Shown: positions 20,485 to 31,360 of the stretch, in pieces
How positions within the stretch are numbered: position 1 is the first letter of the stretch
Layout: each line of letters starts with the position of its first letter
Source of the DNA: Pristionchus mayeri
Taxonomy: Eukaryota; Nematoda; Chromadorea; Rhabditida; Neodiplogasteridae
Assembly (NCBI GenBank): GCA_036245805.1
Contig: BTRK01000003.1
Location: 42,301,215-42,365,214 of the forward strand
Length of the DNA: 64,000 nucleotides
Direction of reading: 5' to 3'
Program-made: the position numbers and the translations under genes
The notes under the pieces: generated by a model
What the model saw: only the letters and a program-made list of their open reading frames with translations
Databases searched by the model: none
What the model was told of the DNA's origin: nothing

Positions 20485-20556
20485 CGTGCTCTCCTCGTTT
20501 CACACGCTCTCTCGCTCTGTCTGGCCGGTGAGAGAGCACACGAAATGGAGAGGGCG
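20485..20556. repeat. CTCTCTC hairpin upstream of 5S in each unit
   Basis: GTGCTCTCCTCGTTTCACAC then GCTCTCTCGC pairs imperfectly with GAGAGAGCACACGAAATGGA then GAGGGC around a CTGGCCGGT-type loop, about 210 bp upstream of the 5S gene. The minus-orientation copy in unit 1 is at about 24749-24821. Confidence 0.6.
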
Positions 20557-20764
20557 CATGCCGCCTTGTCAACACTAGTGGACACTCACAACTCCTAACG
20601 AGTACGTTTTCCGATTCGTACCCATATTTGCCTCGTTTTCATACTCGGATTGATCTTTGATCTCGAGGAAGATCGGTCGATTTTACAGCTCTCGCTTTTT
20701 TCCTGCACCGTCTGTAGCGCACCGATTTGCAAGATAGTGGCCGATTCTTTCACTTCCTATTCCC

Positions 20765-20883
20765 GCTTACGACCATACCCCGTTGAGAACACGACATCCC
20801 GTCCGATCTGTCAAGTTAAGCAACGGTGGGCCCAGTTAGTACTTGGATCGGAGACGGCTTGGGAATCCTGGGTGTTGTAAGCA
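20765..20883 (+). rRNA. 5S ribosomal RNA, plus-oriented copy
   Basis: A 119-nt gene starting GCTTACGACCATACCCCGTT and ending GGGTGTTGTAAGCA, very close to the known C. elegans 5S sequence. Helix I pairs GCTTACGAC with GTTGTAAGC. The internal control region (about positions 50-97, including AAGCAACGG and ACTTGGATCGGAGACGGC) is intact, and a Pol III stop (TTTTT, 20884-20888) follows at once. It is the large-subunit 5S RNA. It is transcribed in the same direction as the SL RNA gene 931 bp downstream. Confidence 0.97.
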
Positions 20884-20888
20884 TTTTT
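20884..20888 (+). terminator. Pol III T-run after 5S
   Basis: TTTTT directly after the mature 3' end. The same AAAAA complement lies beside every minus-oriented copy. Confidence 0.85.
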
Positions 20889-21639
20889 GCACTTTTGCAG
20901 ATCTTTTTCTATAGACGCCCACTGGGGTGTCTGAATCTCCTCTCAAAACTGCATAATTTTAGCAATTTTTTAAAATGCCGGAAAATCGATATTTGACCAT
21001 TTTCCCATGGAATTGGCGAGAGAATGCTCAAATTTTCTCTAAAATCGAGATTTCGAGCTGTTCTTTTCACCACCTCGGTACCATTTCTCTCACAGAACAC
21101 CTTGATCACTCTCAAACCATACTTACTCATCCAACTCATGTATTACCACACCAAAAAAAGCTCAAAAAGGGGGAGTTTTGATAGCCTGTACTAAATAATT
21201 CCCAAAATTTCTAAAAATGAGTAAAAATTTTGAAGTTAGACGCTCGCTATCGCGCTCAAATCACTCCTCCTATGCCCAAACACTCCCAAAAATGACCTTA
21301 AGTGCTGTCGTCGACGTTCAACCGACGGCCATCCGAAGGCAGATTCCTTCCTCTGGGTTACGGTACCCATTCTTTGCAGCACTGTAGCTTTCCCGGGCTA
21401 ACCGCTGTGGTAAGCAGTGATCGCCGATCATTGCCGCCCCAGTCGCCTCCTTTTCCGCACATTTAGCCTACTCAACTAGCCCATCTCGTAATCATCATGG
21501 GTGTATCGTAACAAGCCGCAGGGGTACTGTAGGTTTCGTAAATCTCTGCCACTCTACCTCACATTACTTCTGGTTACCCTGACACGTATCGTCGTGTAAT
21601 GGCGGCTCCGACAACCCGGCTCTGAGCAACTTCGTGCCG

Positions 21640-21710
21640 GCACTCTCTTCAGTTGCTGCACTCTCTCGCCTACGAAAGGGTGAGTAACCTACCCTCATCG
21701 CGACACCGAA
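21640..21710 (+). promoter_or_regulatory. CTCTCTC module upstream of the SL RNA gene
   Basis: GCACTCTCTTCAGTTGCTGC then ACTCTCTCGCCTACG, followed by GTAACCTACCCTCATCGCG, lies about 105-175 bp before the SL start. A diverged copy survives in the array border (about 19530-19605). Its conservation and position suggest a regulatory role, which is inference. I cannot assign the snRNA-type proximal sequence element expected about 50-60 bp upstream of the SL start. Confidence 0.35.
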
Positions 21711-21814
21711 ATTGAGCTCAAACACCATTGAAATCCCCTCTGGCAGCACTCACTCGAATCCGCCGGGTCCAGTGCTCGTATTTCCCCCAAGTGCAGTCAC
21801 TCTCATTCAGCACC

Positions 21815-21914
21815 GGATTAAAATCCCAAGTTTGAGGTTTTTACTGAAACCGGCTCGTTGAAAGACGTGGCCTGAAACCACCAAATTTTGGACCGGCCTC
21901 TTCTAGGAGGGGCC
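21815..21914 (+). ncRNA. Variant spliced-leader (SL1-like) RNA, plus-oriented copy
   Basis: The leader exon (22 nt, 21815-21836) begins GGATTAAAAT and ends CCCAAGTTTGAG, followed by the donor GTTTTT. SL1 of C. elegans has the same 3' twelve bases. Stem-loop I forms between AAAATCC in the exon and GGTTTTT across the splice site, with an outer GG..CC extension. A second stem can form from GGCTCGT and ACGTGGCC. The Sm-binding site AAATTTTGG is at 21883-21891. The 3' stem-loop pairs GGCCTC with GAGGGGCC (21895-21914). These are the parts of a nematode SL RNA, which donates its 5' exon to mRNAs by trans-splicing. The exact 3' end is uncertain by a few bases. Confidence 0.9.
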
Positions 21915-21973
21915 AATAATACGATGGAATCAAGGGTTCTCCGGATCGGCCTATTCTTTCACCCCACGTATTC

Positions 21974-22026
21974 GCTTACGACAATACCCCGTTGAGAACA
22001 CGACATCCCGTCCGATCTGTCAAGTT
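21974..22026 (+). pseudogene. Truncated 5S (first 53 nt), plus-oriented copy
   Basis: Identical to 5S positions 1-53 except for one change (GACAATACC for GACCATACC), then diverges abruptly after CAAGTT. It lacks the internal control region, so TFIIIA-dependent transcription is not expected. It starts 60 bp after the SL RNA gene and is part of every unit. Confidence 0.9.
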
Positions 22027-22455
22027 GGATCTGATCAATAAATATTTTTTCGCAGCTGATATAGTACGATTTTTAAGACCATTTCACCAGAGAAACTGGC
22101 AGCACTTTGCCTCTCCTGATATCCAAAAATTACGAAAAGCACCCGTAGATACGGGGCTGTGCCTGTCAGATGAGAACATTCTCTCCGGCAATAAGCGAAC
22201 CAGACTACACAGTTACGCTATCGCCTCAGAACAAAGCTTACGAGATAGGGAAAGGGAGCAACTATGAAGGGCGCGTGCTCTCTGTACGCGCCGGGACAGA
22301 AAAGGCTGCGTATCCGCTGATTCTAGAGAGCGGACACTCCTTATCCAGCAAAACAATTGGATGGATTCGGCCCCGGATCCATCAGGGTGTCTAAAGAAGA
22401 ACTCCCGGGGAAGGGGGATCGACCATCGGCGGAAACTGCTGAGAAGGAGATTGGA

Positions 22456-22497
<42 letters not shown>

Positions 22498-22976
22498 GAA
22501 TTCGACTCAACTCTATGAATAGAGTTGGGTCGGCACAAGTCTAGGAAGGCAATCGAACAGTAAAGGTGAGAGCGAGAGATGAGAGAGGACAGAGAAGGAG
22601 AGAGAACTCTCCGCCGTTTGCATACTCTCTCGGGTGTGAGTCTCGGAGTGAATGTTTCTGGCATTGTGCCAACAAAATGTCATGTAATTCGTTCATATCT
22701 CAATCGATTGGAATCTAAATCTTCCGAAGAGAACAGGATCATCAGTGATGGCATATCTGAACGTGCTCTCCTCGTTTCACACGCTCTCTCGCTCTGTCTG
22801 GCCGGTGAGAGAGCACACGAAATGGAGAGGGCGCATGCCGCCTTGTCAACACTAGTGGACACTCACAACTCCTAACGAGTACGTTTTCCGATTCGTACCC
22901 ATATTTGCCTCGTTTTCATACTCGGATTGATCTTTGATCTCGAGGAAGATCGGTCGATTTTACAGCTCTCGCTTTT

Positions 22977-22986
22977 CAGCGGATAT
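22977..22986. other. Array inversion junction with 10-bp filler
   Basis: Plus-oriented unit sequence ends at GCTTTT (22976). Minus-oriented sequence starts at CAGCGGATACGC (22987). Between them is CAGCGGATAT, a near-copy of the adjacent ten bases. Confidence 0.9.
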
Positions 22987-23279
22987 CAGCGGATACGCAG
23001 CCTTTTCTGTCCCGGCGCGTACAGAGAGCACGCGCCCTTCATAGTTGCTCCCTTTCCCTATCTCGTAAGCTTTGTTCTGAGGCGATAGCGTAACTGTGTA
23101 GTCTGGTTCGCTTATTGCCGGAGAGAATGTTCTCATCTGACAGGCACAGCCCCGTATCTACGGGTGCTTTTCGTAATTTTTGGATATCAGGAGAGGCAAA
23201 GTGCTGCCAGTTTCTCTGGTGAAATGGTCTTAAAAATCGTACTATATCAGCTGCGAAAAAATATTTATTGATCAGATCC

Positions 23280-23332
23280 AACTTGACAGATCGGACGGGA
23301 TGTCGTGTTCTCAACGGGGTATTGTCGTAAGC
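23280..23332 (-). pseudogene. Truncated 5S, unit 1 (and one per unit)
   Basis: Same 53-nt 5' half as at 21974-22026. Copies in units 2-18 lie at 25557, 27822, 30099, 32374, 34651, 36928, 39207, 41486, 43765, 46044, 48323, 50600, 52877, 55154, 57433, 59712 and 61991 (each 53 nt, minus strand). Confidence 0.9.
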
Positions 23333-23391
23333 GAATACGTGGGGTGAAAGAATAGGCCGATCCGGAGAACCCTTGATTCCATCGTATTATT

Positions 23392-23491
23392 GGCCCCTCC
23401 TAGAAGAGGCCGGTCCAAAATTTGGTGGTTTCAGGCCACGTCTTTCAACGAGCCGGTTTCAGTAAAAACCTCAAACTTGGGATTTTAATCC
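23392..23491 (-). ncRNA. Variant SL RNA, unit 1
   Basis: Leader exon is the complement of 23470-23491. Sequence identical to the plus copy over exon, Sm site and 3' stem. Confidence 0.9.
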
Positions 23492-24422
23492 GGTGCTGAA
23501 TGAGAGTGACTGCACTTGGGGGAAATACGAGCACTGGACCCGGCGGATTCGAGTGAGTGCTGCCAGAGGGGATTTCAATGGTGTTTGAGCTCAATTTCGG
23601 TGTCGCGATGAGGGTAGGTTACTCACCCTTTCGTAGGCGAGAGAGTGCAGCAACTGAAGAGAGTGCCGGCACGAAGTTGCTCAGAGCCGGGTTGTCGGAG
23701 CCGCCATTACACGACGATACGTGTCAGGGTAACCAGAAGCAATGTGAGGTAGAGTGGCAGAGATTTACGAAACCTACAGTACCCCTGCGGCTTGTTACGA
23801 TACACCCATGATGATTACGAGATGGGCTAGTTGAGTAGGCTAAATGTGCGGAAAAGGAGGCGACTGGGGCGGCAATGATCGGCGATCACTGCTTACCACA
23901 GCGGTTAGCCCGGGAAAGCTACAGTGCTGCAAAGAATGGGTACCGTAACCCAGAGGAAGGAACCTGCCTTCGGATGGCCGTCGGTTGAACGTCGACGACA
24001 GCACTTAAGGTCATTTTTGGGAGTGTTTGGGCATAGGAGGAGTGATTTGAGCGCGATAGCGAGCGTCTAACTTCAAAATTTTTACTCATTTTTAGAAATT
24101 TTGGGAATTATTTAGTACAGGCTATCAAAACTCCCCCTTTTTGAGCTTTTTTTGGTGTGGTAATACATGAGTTGGATGAGTAAGTATGGTTTGAGAGTGA
24201 TCAAGGTGTTCTGTGAGAGAAATGGTACCGAGGTGGTGAAAAGAACAGCTCGAAATCTCGATTTTAGAGAAAATTTGAGCATTCTCTCGCCAATTCCATG
24301 GGAAAATGGTCAAATATCGATTTTCCGGCATTTTAAAAAATTGCTAAAATTATGCAGTTTTGAGAGGAGATTCAGACACCCCAGTGGGCGTCTATAGAAA
24401 AAGATCTGCAAAAGTGCAAAAA

Positions 24423-24541
24423 TGCTTACAACACCCAGGATTCCCAAGCCGTCTCCGATCCAAGTACTAACTGGGCCCACCGTTGCTTAACTTGACAGAT
24501 CGGACGGGATGTCGTGTTCTCAACGGGGTATGGTCGTAAGC
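24423..24541 (-). rRNA. 5S rRNA, unit 1
   Basis: Standard type (G at position 110 pairs with C9). Confidence 0.96.
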
Positions 24542-25085
24542 GGGAATAGGAAGTGAAAGAATCGGCCACTATCTTGCAAATCGGTGCGCTACAGACGGTG
24601 CAGGAAAAAAGCGAGAGCTGTAAAATCGACCGATCTTCCTCGAGATCAAAGATCAATCCGAGTATGAAAACGAGGCAAATATGGGTACGAATCGGAAAAC
24701 GTACTCGTTAGGAGTTGTGAGTGTCCACTAGTGTTGACAAGGCGGCATGCGCCCTCTCCATTTCGTGTGCTCTCTCACCGGCCAGACAGAGCGAGAGAGC
24801 GTGTGAAACGAGGAGAGCACGTTCAGATATGCCATCACTGATGATCCTGTTCTCTTCGGAAGATTTAGATTCCAATCGATTGAGATATGAACGAATTACA
24901 TGACATTTTGTTGGCACAATGCCAGAAACATTCACTCCGAGACTCACACCCGAGAGAGTATGCAAACGGCGGAGAGTTCTCTCTCCTTCTCTGTCCTCTC
25001 TCATCTCTCGCTCTCACCTTTACTGTTCGATTGCCTTCCTAGACTTGTGCCGACCCAACTCTATTCATAGAGTTGAGTCGAATTC

Positions 25086-25127
<42 letters not shown>

Positions 25128-25668
25128 TCCAATCTCCTTCTCAGCAGTTTCCGCCGATGGTCGATCCCCCTTCCCCGGGAGTTCTTCTTTAGACACCCTG
25201 ATGGATCCGGGGCCGAATCCATCCAATTGTTTTGCTGGATAAGGAGTGTCCGCTCTCTAGAATCAGCGGATACGCAGCCTTTTCTGTCCCGGCGCGTACA
25301 GAGAGCACGCGCCCTTCATAGTTGCTCCCTTTCCCTATCTCGTAAGCTTTGTTCTGAGGCGATAGCGTAACTGTGTAGTCTGGTTCGCTTATTGCCGGAG
25401 AGAATGTTCTCATCTGACAGGCACAGCCCCGTATCTACGGGTGCTTTTCGTAATTTTTGGATATCAGGAGAGGCAAAGTGCTGCCAGTTTCTCTGGTGAA
25501 ATGGTCTTAAAAATCGTACTATATCAGCTGCGAAAAAATATTTATTGATCAGATCCAACTTGACAGATCGGACGGGATGTCGTGTTCTCAACGGGGTATT
25601 GTCGTAAGCGAATACGTGGGGTGAAAGAATAGGCCGATCCGGAGAACCCTTGATTCCATCGTATTATT

Positions 25669-25768
25669 GGCCCCTCCTAGAAGAGGCCGGTCCAAAATTT
25701 GGTGGTTTCAGGCCACGTCTTTCAACGAGCCGGTTTCAGTAAAAACCTCAAACTTGGGATTTTAATCC
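25669..25768 (-). ncRNA. Variant SL RNA, unit 2
   Basis: Same sequence as unit 1. The unit has the shortest GA tract (2,265 bp in total). Confidence 0.9.
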
Positions 25769-26699
25769 GGTGCTGAATGAGAGTGACTGCACTTGGGGGA
25801 AATACGAGCACTGGACCCGGCGGATTCGAGTGAGTGCTGCCAGAGGGGATTTCAATGGTGTTTGAGCTCAATTTCGGTGTCGCGATGAGGGTAGGTTACT
25901 CACCCTTTCGTAGGCGAGAGAGTGCAGCAACTGAAGAGAGTGCCGGCACGAAGTTGCTCAGAGCCGGGTTGTCGGAGCCGCCATTACACGACGATACGTG
26001 TCAGGGTAACCAGAAGCAATGTGAGGTAGAGTGGCAGAGATTTACGAAACCTACAGTACCCCTGCGGCTTGTTACGATACACCCATGATGATTACGAGAT
26101 GGGCTAGTTGAGTAGGCTAAATGTGCGGAAAAGGAGGCGACTGGGGCGGCAATGATCGGCGATCACTGCTTACCACAGCGGTTAGCCCGGGAAAGCTACA
26201 GTGCTGCAAAGAATGGGTACCGTAACCCAGAGGAAGGAACCTGCCTTCGGATGGCCGTCGGTTGAACGTCGACGACAGCACTTAAGGTCATTTTTGGGAG
26301 TGTTTGGGCATAGGAGGAGTGATTTGAGCGCGATAGCGAGCGTCTAACTTCAAAATTTTTACTCATTTTTAGAAATTTTGGGAATTATTTAGTACAGGCT
26401 ATCAAAACTCCCCCTTTTTGAGCTTTTTTTGGTGTGGTAATACATGAGTTGGATGAGTAAGTATGGTTTGAGAGTGATCAAGGTGTTCTGTGAGAGAAAT
26501 GGTACCGAGGTGGTGAAAAGAACAGCTCGAAATCTCGATTTTAGAGAAAATTTGAGCATTCTCTCGCCAATTCCATGGGAAAATGGTCAAATATCGATTT
26601 TCCGGCATTTTAAAAAATTGCTAAAATTATGCAGTTTTGAGAGGAGATTCAGACACCCCAGTGGGCGTCTATAGAAAAAGATCTGCAAAAGTGCAAAAA

Positions 26700-26818
26700 T
26701 GCTTACAACACCCAGGATTCCCAAGCCGTCTCCGATCCAAGTACTAACTGGGCCCACCGTTGCTTAACTTGACAGATCGGACGGGATGTCGTGTTCTCAA
26801 CGGGGTATGGTCGTAAGC
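26700..26818 (-). rRNA. 5S rRNA, unit 2
   Basis: Standard type. Confidence 0.96.
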
Positions 26819-27933
26819 GGGAATAGGAAGTGAAAGAATCGGCCACTATCTTGCAAATCGGTGCGCTACAGACGGTGCAGGAAAAAAGCGAGAGCTGTAA
26901 AATCGACCGATCTTCCTCGAGATCAAAGATCAATCCGAGTATGAAAACGAGGCAAATATGGGTACGAATCGGAAAACGTACTCGTTAGGAGTTGTGAGTG
27001 TCCACTAGTGTTGACAAGGCGGCATGCGCCCTCTCCATTTCGTGTGCTCTCTCACCGGCCAGACAGAGCGAGAGAGCGTGTGAAACGAGGAGAGCACGTT
27101 CAGATATGCCATCACTGATGATCCTGTTCTCTTCGGAAGATTTAGATTCCAATCGATTGAGATATGAACGAATTACATGACATTTTGTTGGCACAATGCC
27201 AGAAACATTCACTCCGAGACTCACACCCGAGAGAGTATGCAAACGGCGGAGAGTTCTCTCTCCTTCTCTGTCCTCTCTCATCTCTCGCTCTCACCTTTAC
27301 TGTTCGATTGCCTTCCTAGACTTGTGCCGACCCAACTCTATTCATAGAGTTGAGTCGAATTCAAAAAATGAGAGAGAGAGAGAGAGAGTTTCTCCAATCT
27401 CCTTCTCAGCAGTTTCCGCCGATGGTCGATCCCCCTTCCCCGGGAGTTCTTCTTTAGACACCCTGATGGATCCGGGGCCGAATCCATCCAATTGTTTTGC
27501 TGGATAAGGAGTGTCCGCTCTCTAGAATCAGCGGATACGCAGCCTTTTCTGTCCCGGCGCGTACAGAGAGCACGCGCCCTTCATAGTTGCTCCCTTTCCC
27601 TATCTCGTAAGCTTTGTTCTGAGGCGATAGCGTAACTGTGTAGTCTGGTTCGCTTATTGCCGGAGAGAATGTTCTCATCTGACAGGCACAGCCCCGTATC
27701 TACGGGTGCTTTTCGTAATTTTTGGATATCAGGAGAGGCAAAGTGCTGCCAGTTTCTCTGGTGAAATGGTCTTAAAAATCGTACTATATCAGCTGCGAAA
27801 AAATATTTATTGATCAGATCCAACTTGACAGATCGGACGGGATGTCGTGTTCTCAACGGGGTATTGTCGTAAGCGAATACGTGGGGTGAAAGAATAGGCC
27901 GATCCGGAGAACCCTTGATTCCATCGTATTATT

Positions 27934-28033
27934 GGCCCCTCCTAGAAGAGGCCGGTCCAAAATTTGGTGGTTTCAGGCCACGTCTTTCAACGAGCCGGTT
28001 TCAGTAAAAACCTCAAACTTGGGATTTTAATCC
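27934..28033 (-). ncRNA. Variant SL RNA, unit 3
   Basis: Same sequence as unit 1. Confidence 0.9.
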
Positions 28034-28964
28034 GGTGCTGAATGAGAGTGACTGCACTTGGGGGAAATACGAGCACTGGACCCGGCGGATTCGAGTGAGT
28101 GCTGCCAGAGGGGATTTCAATGGTGTTTGAGCTCAATTTCGGTGTCGCGATGAGGGTAGGTTACTCACCCTTTCGTAGGCGAGAGAGTGCAGCAACTGAA
28201 GAGAGTGCCGGCACGAAGTTGCTCAGAGCCGGGTTGTCGGAGCCGCCATTACACGACGATACGTGTCAGGGTAACCAGAAGCAATGTGAGGTAGAGTGGC
28301 AGAGATTTACGAAACCTACAGTACCCCTGCGGCTTGTTACGATACACCCATGATGATTACGAGATGGGCTAGTTGAGTAGGCTAAATGTGCGGAAAAGGA
28401 GGCGACTGGGGCGGCAATGATCGGCGATCACTGCTTACCACAGCGGTTAGCCCGGGAAAGCTACAGTGCTGCAAAGAATGGGTACCGTAACCCAGAGGAA
28501 GGAATCTGCCTTCGGATGGCCGTCGGTTGAACGTCGACGACAGCACTTAAGGTCATTTTTGGGAGTGTTTGGGCATAGGAGGAGTGATTTGAGCGCGATA
28601 GCGAGCGTCTAACTTCAAAATTTTTACTCATTTTTAGAAATTTTGGGAATTATTTAGTACAGGCTATCAAAACTCCCCCTTTTTAAGCTTTTTTTGGTGT
28701 GGTAATACATGAGTTGGATGAGTAAGTATGGTTTGAGAGTGATCAAGGTGTTCTGTGAGAGAAATGGTACCGAGGTGGTGAAAAGAACAGCTCGAAATCT
28801 CGATTTTAGAGAAAATTTGAGCATTCTCTCGCCAATTCCATGGGAAAATGGTCAAATATCGATTTTCCGGCATTTTAAAAAATTGCTAAAATTATGCAGT
28901 TTTGAGAGGAGATTCAGACACCCCAGTGGGCGTCTATAGAAAAAGATCTGCAAAAGTGCAAAAA

Positions 28965-29083
28965 TGCTTACAACACCCAGGATTCCCAAGCCGTCTCCGA
29001 TCCAAGTACTAACTGGGCCCACCGTTGCTTAACTTGACAGATCGGACGGGATGTCGTGTTCTCAACGGGGTATGGTCGTAAGC
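28965..29083 (-). rRNA. 5S rRNA, unit 3
   Basis: Standard type. The unit has a private G-to-A change at about 28685 in the spacer. Confidence 0.96.
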
Positions 29084-29627
29084 GGGAATAGGAAGTGAAA
29101 GAATCGGCCACTATCTTGCAAATCGGTGCGCTACAGACGGTGCAGGAAAAAAGCGAGAGCTGTAAAATCGACCGATCTTCCTCGAGATCAAAGATCAATC
29201 CGAGTATGAAAACGAGGCAAATATGGGTACGAATCGGAAAACGTACTCGTTAGGAGTTGTGAGTGTCCACTAGTGTTGACAAGGCGGCATGCGCCCTCTC
29301 CATTTCGTGTGCTCTCTCACCGGCCAGACAGAGCGAGAGAGCGTGTGAAACGAGGAGAGCACGTTCAGATATGCCATCACTGATGATCCTGTTCTCTTCG
29401 GAAGATTTAGATTCCAATCGATTGAGATATGAACGAATTACATGACATTTTGTTGGCACAATGCCAGAAACATTCACTCCGAGACTCACACCCGAGAGAG
29501 TATGCAAACGGCGGAGAGTTCTCTCTCCTTCTCTGTCCTCTCTCATCTCTCGCTCTCACCTTTACTGTTCGATTGCCTTCCTAGACTTGTGCCGACCCAA
29601 CTCTATTCATAGAGTTGAGTCGAATTC

Positions 29628-29669
<42 letters not shown>

Positions 29670-30210
29670 TCCAATCTCCTTCTCAGCAGTTTCCGCCGAT
29701 GGTCGATCCCCCTTCCCCGGGAGTTCTTCTTTAGACACCCTGATGGATCCGGGGCCGAATCCATCCAATTGTTTTGCTGGATAAGGAGTGTCCGCTCTCT
29801 AGAATCAGCGGATACGCAGCCTTTTCTGTCCCGGCGCGTACAGAGAGCACGCGCCCTTCATAGTTGCTCCCTTTCCCTATCTCGTAAGCTTTGTTCTGAG
29901 GCGATAGCGTAACTGTGTAGTCTGGTTCGCTTATTGCCGGAGAGAATGTTCTCATCTGACAGGCACAGCCCCGTATCTACGGGTGCTTTTCGTAATTTTT
30001 GGATATCAGGAGAGGCAAAGTGCTGCCAGTTTCTCTGGTGAAATGGTCTTAAAAATCGTACTATATCAGCTGCGAAAAAATATTTATTGATCAGATCCAA
30101 CTTGACAGATCGGACGGGATGTCGTGTTCTCAACGGGGTATTGTCGTAAGCGAATACGTGGGGTGAAAGAATAGGCCGATCCGGAGAACCCTTGATTCCA
30201 TCGTATTATT

Positions 30211-30310
30211 GGCCCCTCCTAGAAGAGGCCGGTCCAAAATTTGGTGGTTTCAGGCCACGTCTTTCAACGAGCCGGTTTCAGTAAAAACCTCAAACTTGGG
30301 ATTTTAATCC
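30211..30310 (-). ncRNA. Variant SL RNA, unit 4
   Basis: Same sequence as unit 1. The unit is 2,275 bp. Confidence 0.9.
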
Positions 30311-31241
30311 GGTGCTGAATGAGAGTGACTGCACTTGGGGGAAATACGAGCACTGGACCCGGCGGATTCGAGTGAGTGCTGCCAGAGGGGATTTCAATGG
30401 TGTTTGAGCTCAATTTCGGTGTCGCGATGAGGGTAGGTTACTCACCCTTTCGTAGGCGAGAGAGTGCAGCAACTGAAGAGAGTGCCGGCACGAAGTTGCT
30501 CAGAGCCGGGTTGTCGGAGCCGCCATTACACGACGATACGTGTCAGGGTAACCAGAAGCAATGTGAGGTAGAGTGGCAGAGATTTACGAAACCTACAGTA
30601 CCCCTGCGGCTTGTTACGATACACCCATGATGATTACGAGATGGGCTAGTTGAGTAGGCTAAATGTGCGGAAAAGGAGGCGACTGGGGCGGCAATGATCG
30701 GCGATCACTGCTTACCACAGCGGTTAGCCCGGGAAAGCTACAGTGCTGCAAAGAATGGGTACCGTAACCCAGAGGAAGGAATCTGCCTTCGGATGGCCGT
30801 CGGTTGAACGTCGACGACAGCACTTAAGGTCATTTTTGGGAGTGTTTGGGCATAGGAGGAGTGATTTGAGCGCGATAGCGAGCGTCTAACTTCAAAATTT
30901 TTACTCATTTTTAGAAATTTTGGGAATTATTTAGTACAGGCTATCAAAACTCCCCCTTTTTGAGCTTTTTTTGGTGTGGTAATACATGAGTTGGATGAGT
31001 AAGTATGGTTTGAGAGTGATCAAGGTGTTCTGTGAGAGAAATGGTACCGAGGTGGTGAAAAGAACAGCTCGAAATCTCGATTTTAGAGAAAATTTGAGCA
31101 TTCTCTCGCCAATTCCATGGGAAAATGGTCAAATATCGATTTTCCGGCATTTTAAAAAATTGCTAAAATTATGCAGTTTTGAGAGGAGATTCAGACACCC
31201 CAGTGGGCGTCTATAGAAAAAGATCTGCAAAAGTGCAAAAA

Positions 31242-31360
31242 TGCTTACAACACCCAGGATTCCCAAGCCGTCTCCGATCCAAGTACTAACTGGGCCCACC
31301 GTTGCTTAACTTGACAGATCGGACGGGATGTCGTGTTCTCAACGGGGTATGGTCGTAAGC
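31242..31360 (-). rRNA. 5S rRNA, unit 4
   Basis: Standard type. Confidence 0.96.

Larger units (their letters stand above)
19822..22976 (+). repeat. 5S/SL tandem array, plus-orientation part (about 1.4 units)
   Basis: A partial unit (from downstream of the SL gene) is followed by one unit with 5S (20765), SL RNA (21815), half 5S (21974), GC hairpins, (CT)n and CTCTCTC hairpins. It stops at 22976, 75 bp before where the next 5S gene would begin, and is joined to the array in opposite orientation. The (CT)n tract at 20191-20213 is shorter than the second copy near 22461-22490. Confidence 0.95.

Noticed and set aside
23557..23811. Repeated 84-codon frame in every array unit (and the 98-, 91-, 76- and 107-codon frames)
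   Set aside because: They recur only because the DNA repeats. They overlap on both strands, cross 5S, SL and microsatellite sequence, and have no conserved domain.
24022..24060. SL2-like ending CACTTAAG|GT in the array spacer
   Set aside because: The upstream sequence does not resemble SL2, there is no correctly spaced Sm site, and no foldable stem-loop I.
24095..24125. Possible second Sm-class RNA on the strand opposite to SL (AAATTTTGGG in the 5S-SL spacer)
   Set aside because: There is no stable 3' stem-loop after the motif and no leader-plus-donor at the right distance. The surrounding sequence is simply AT-rich.
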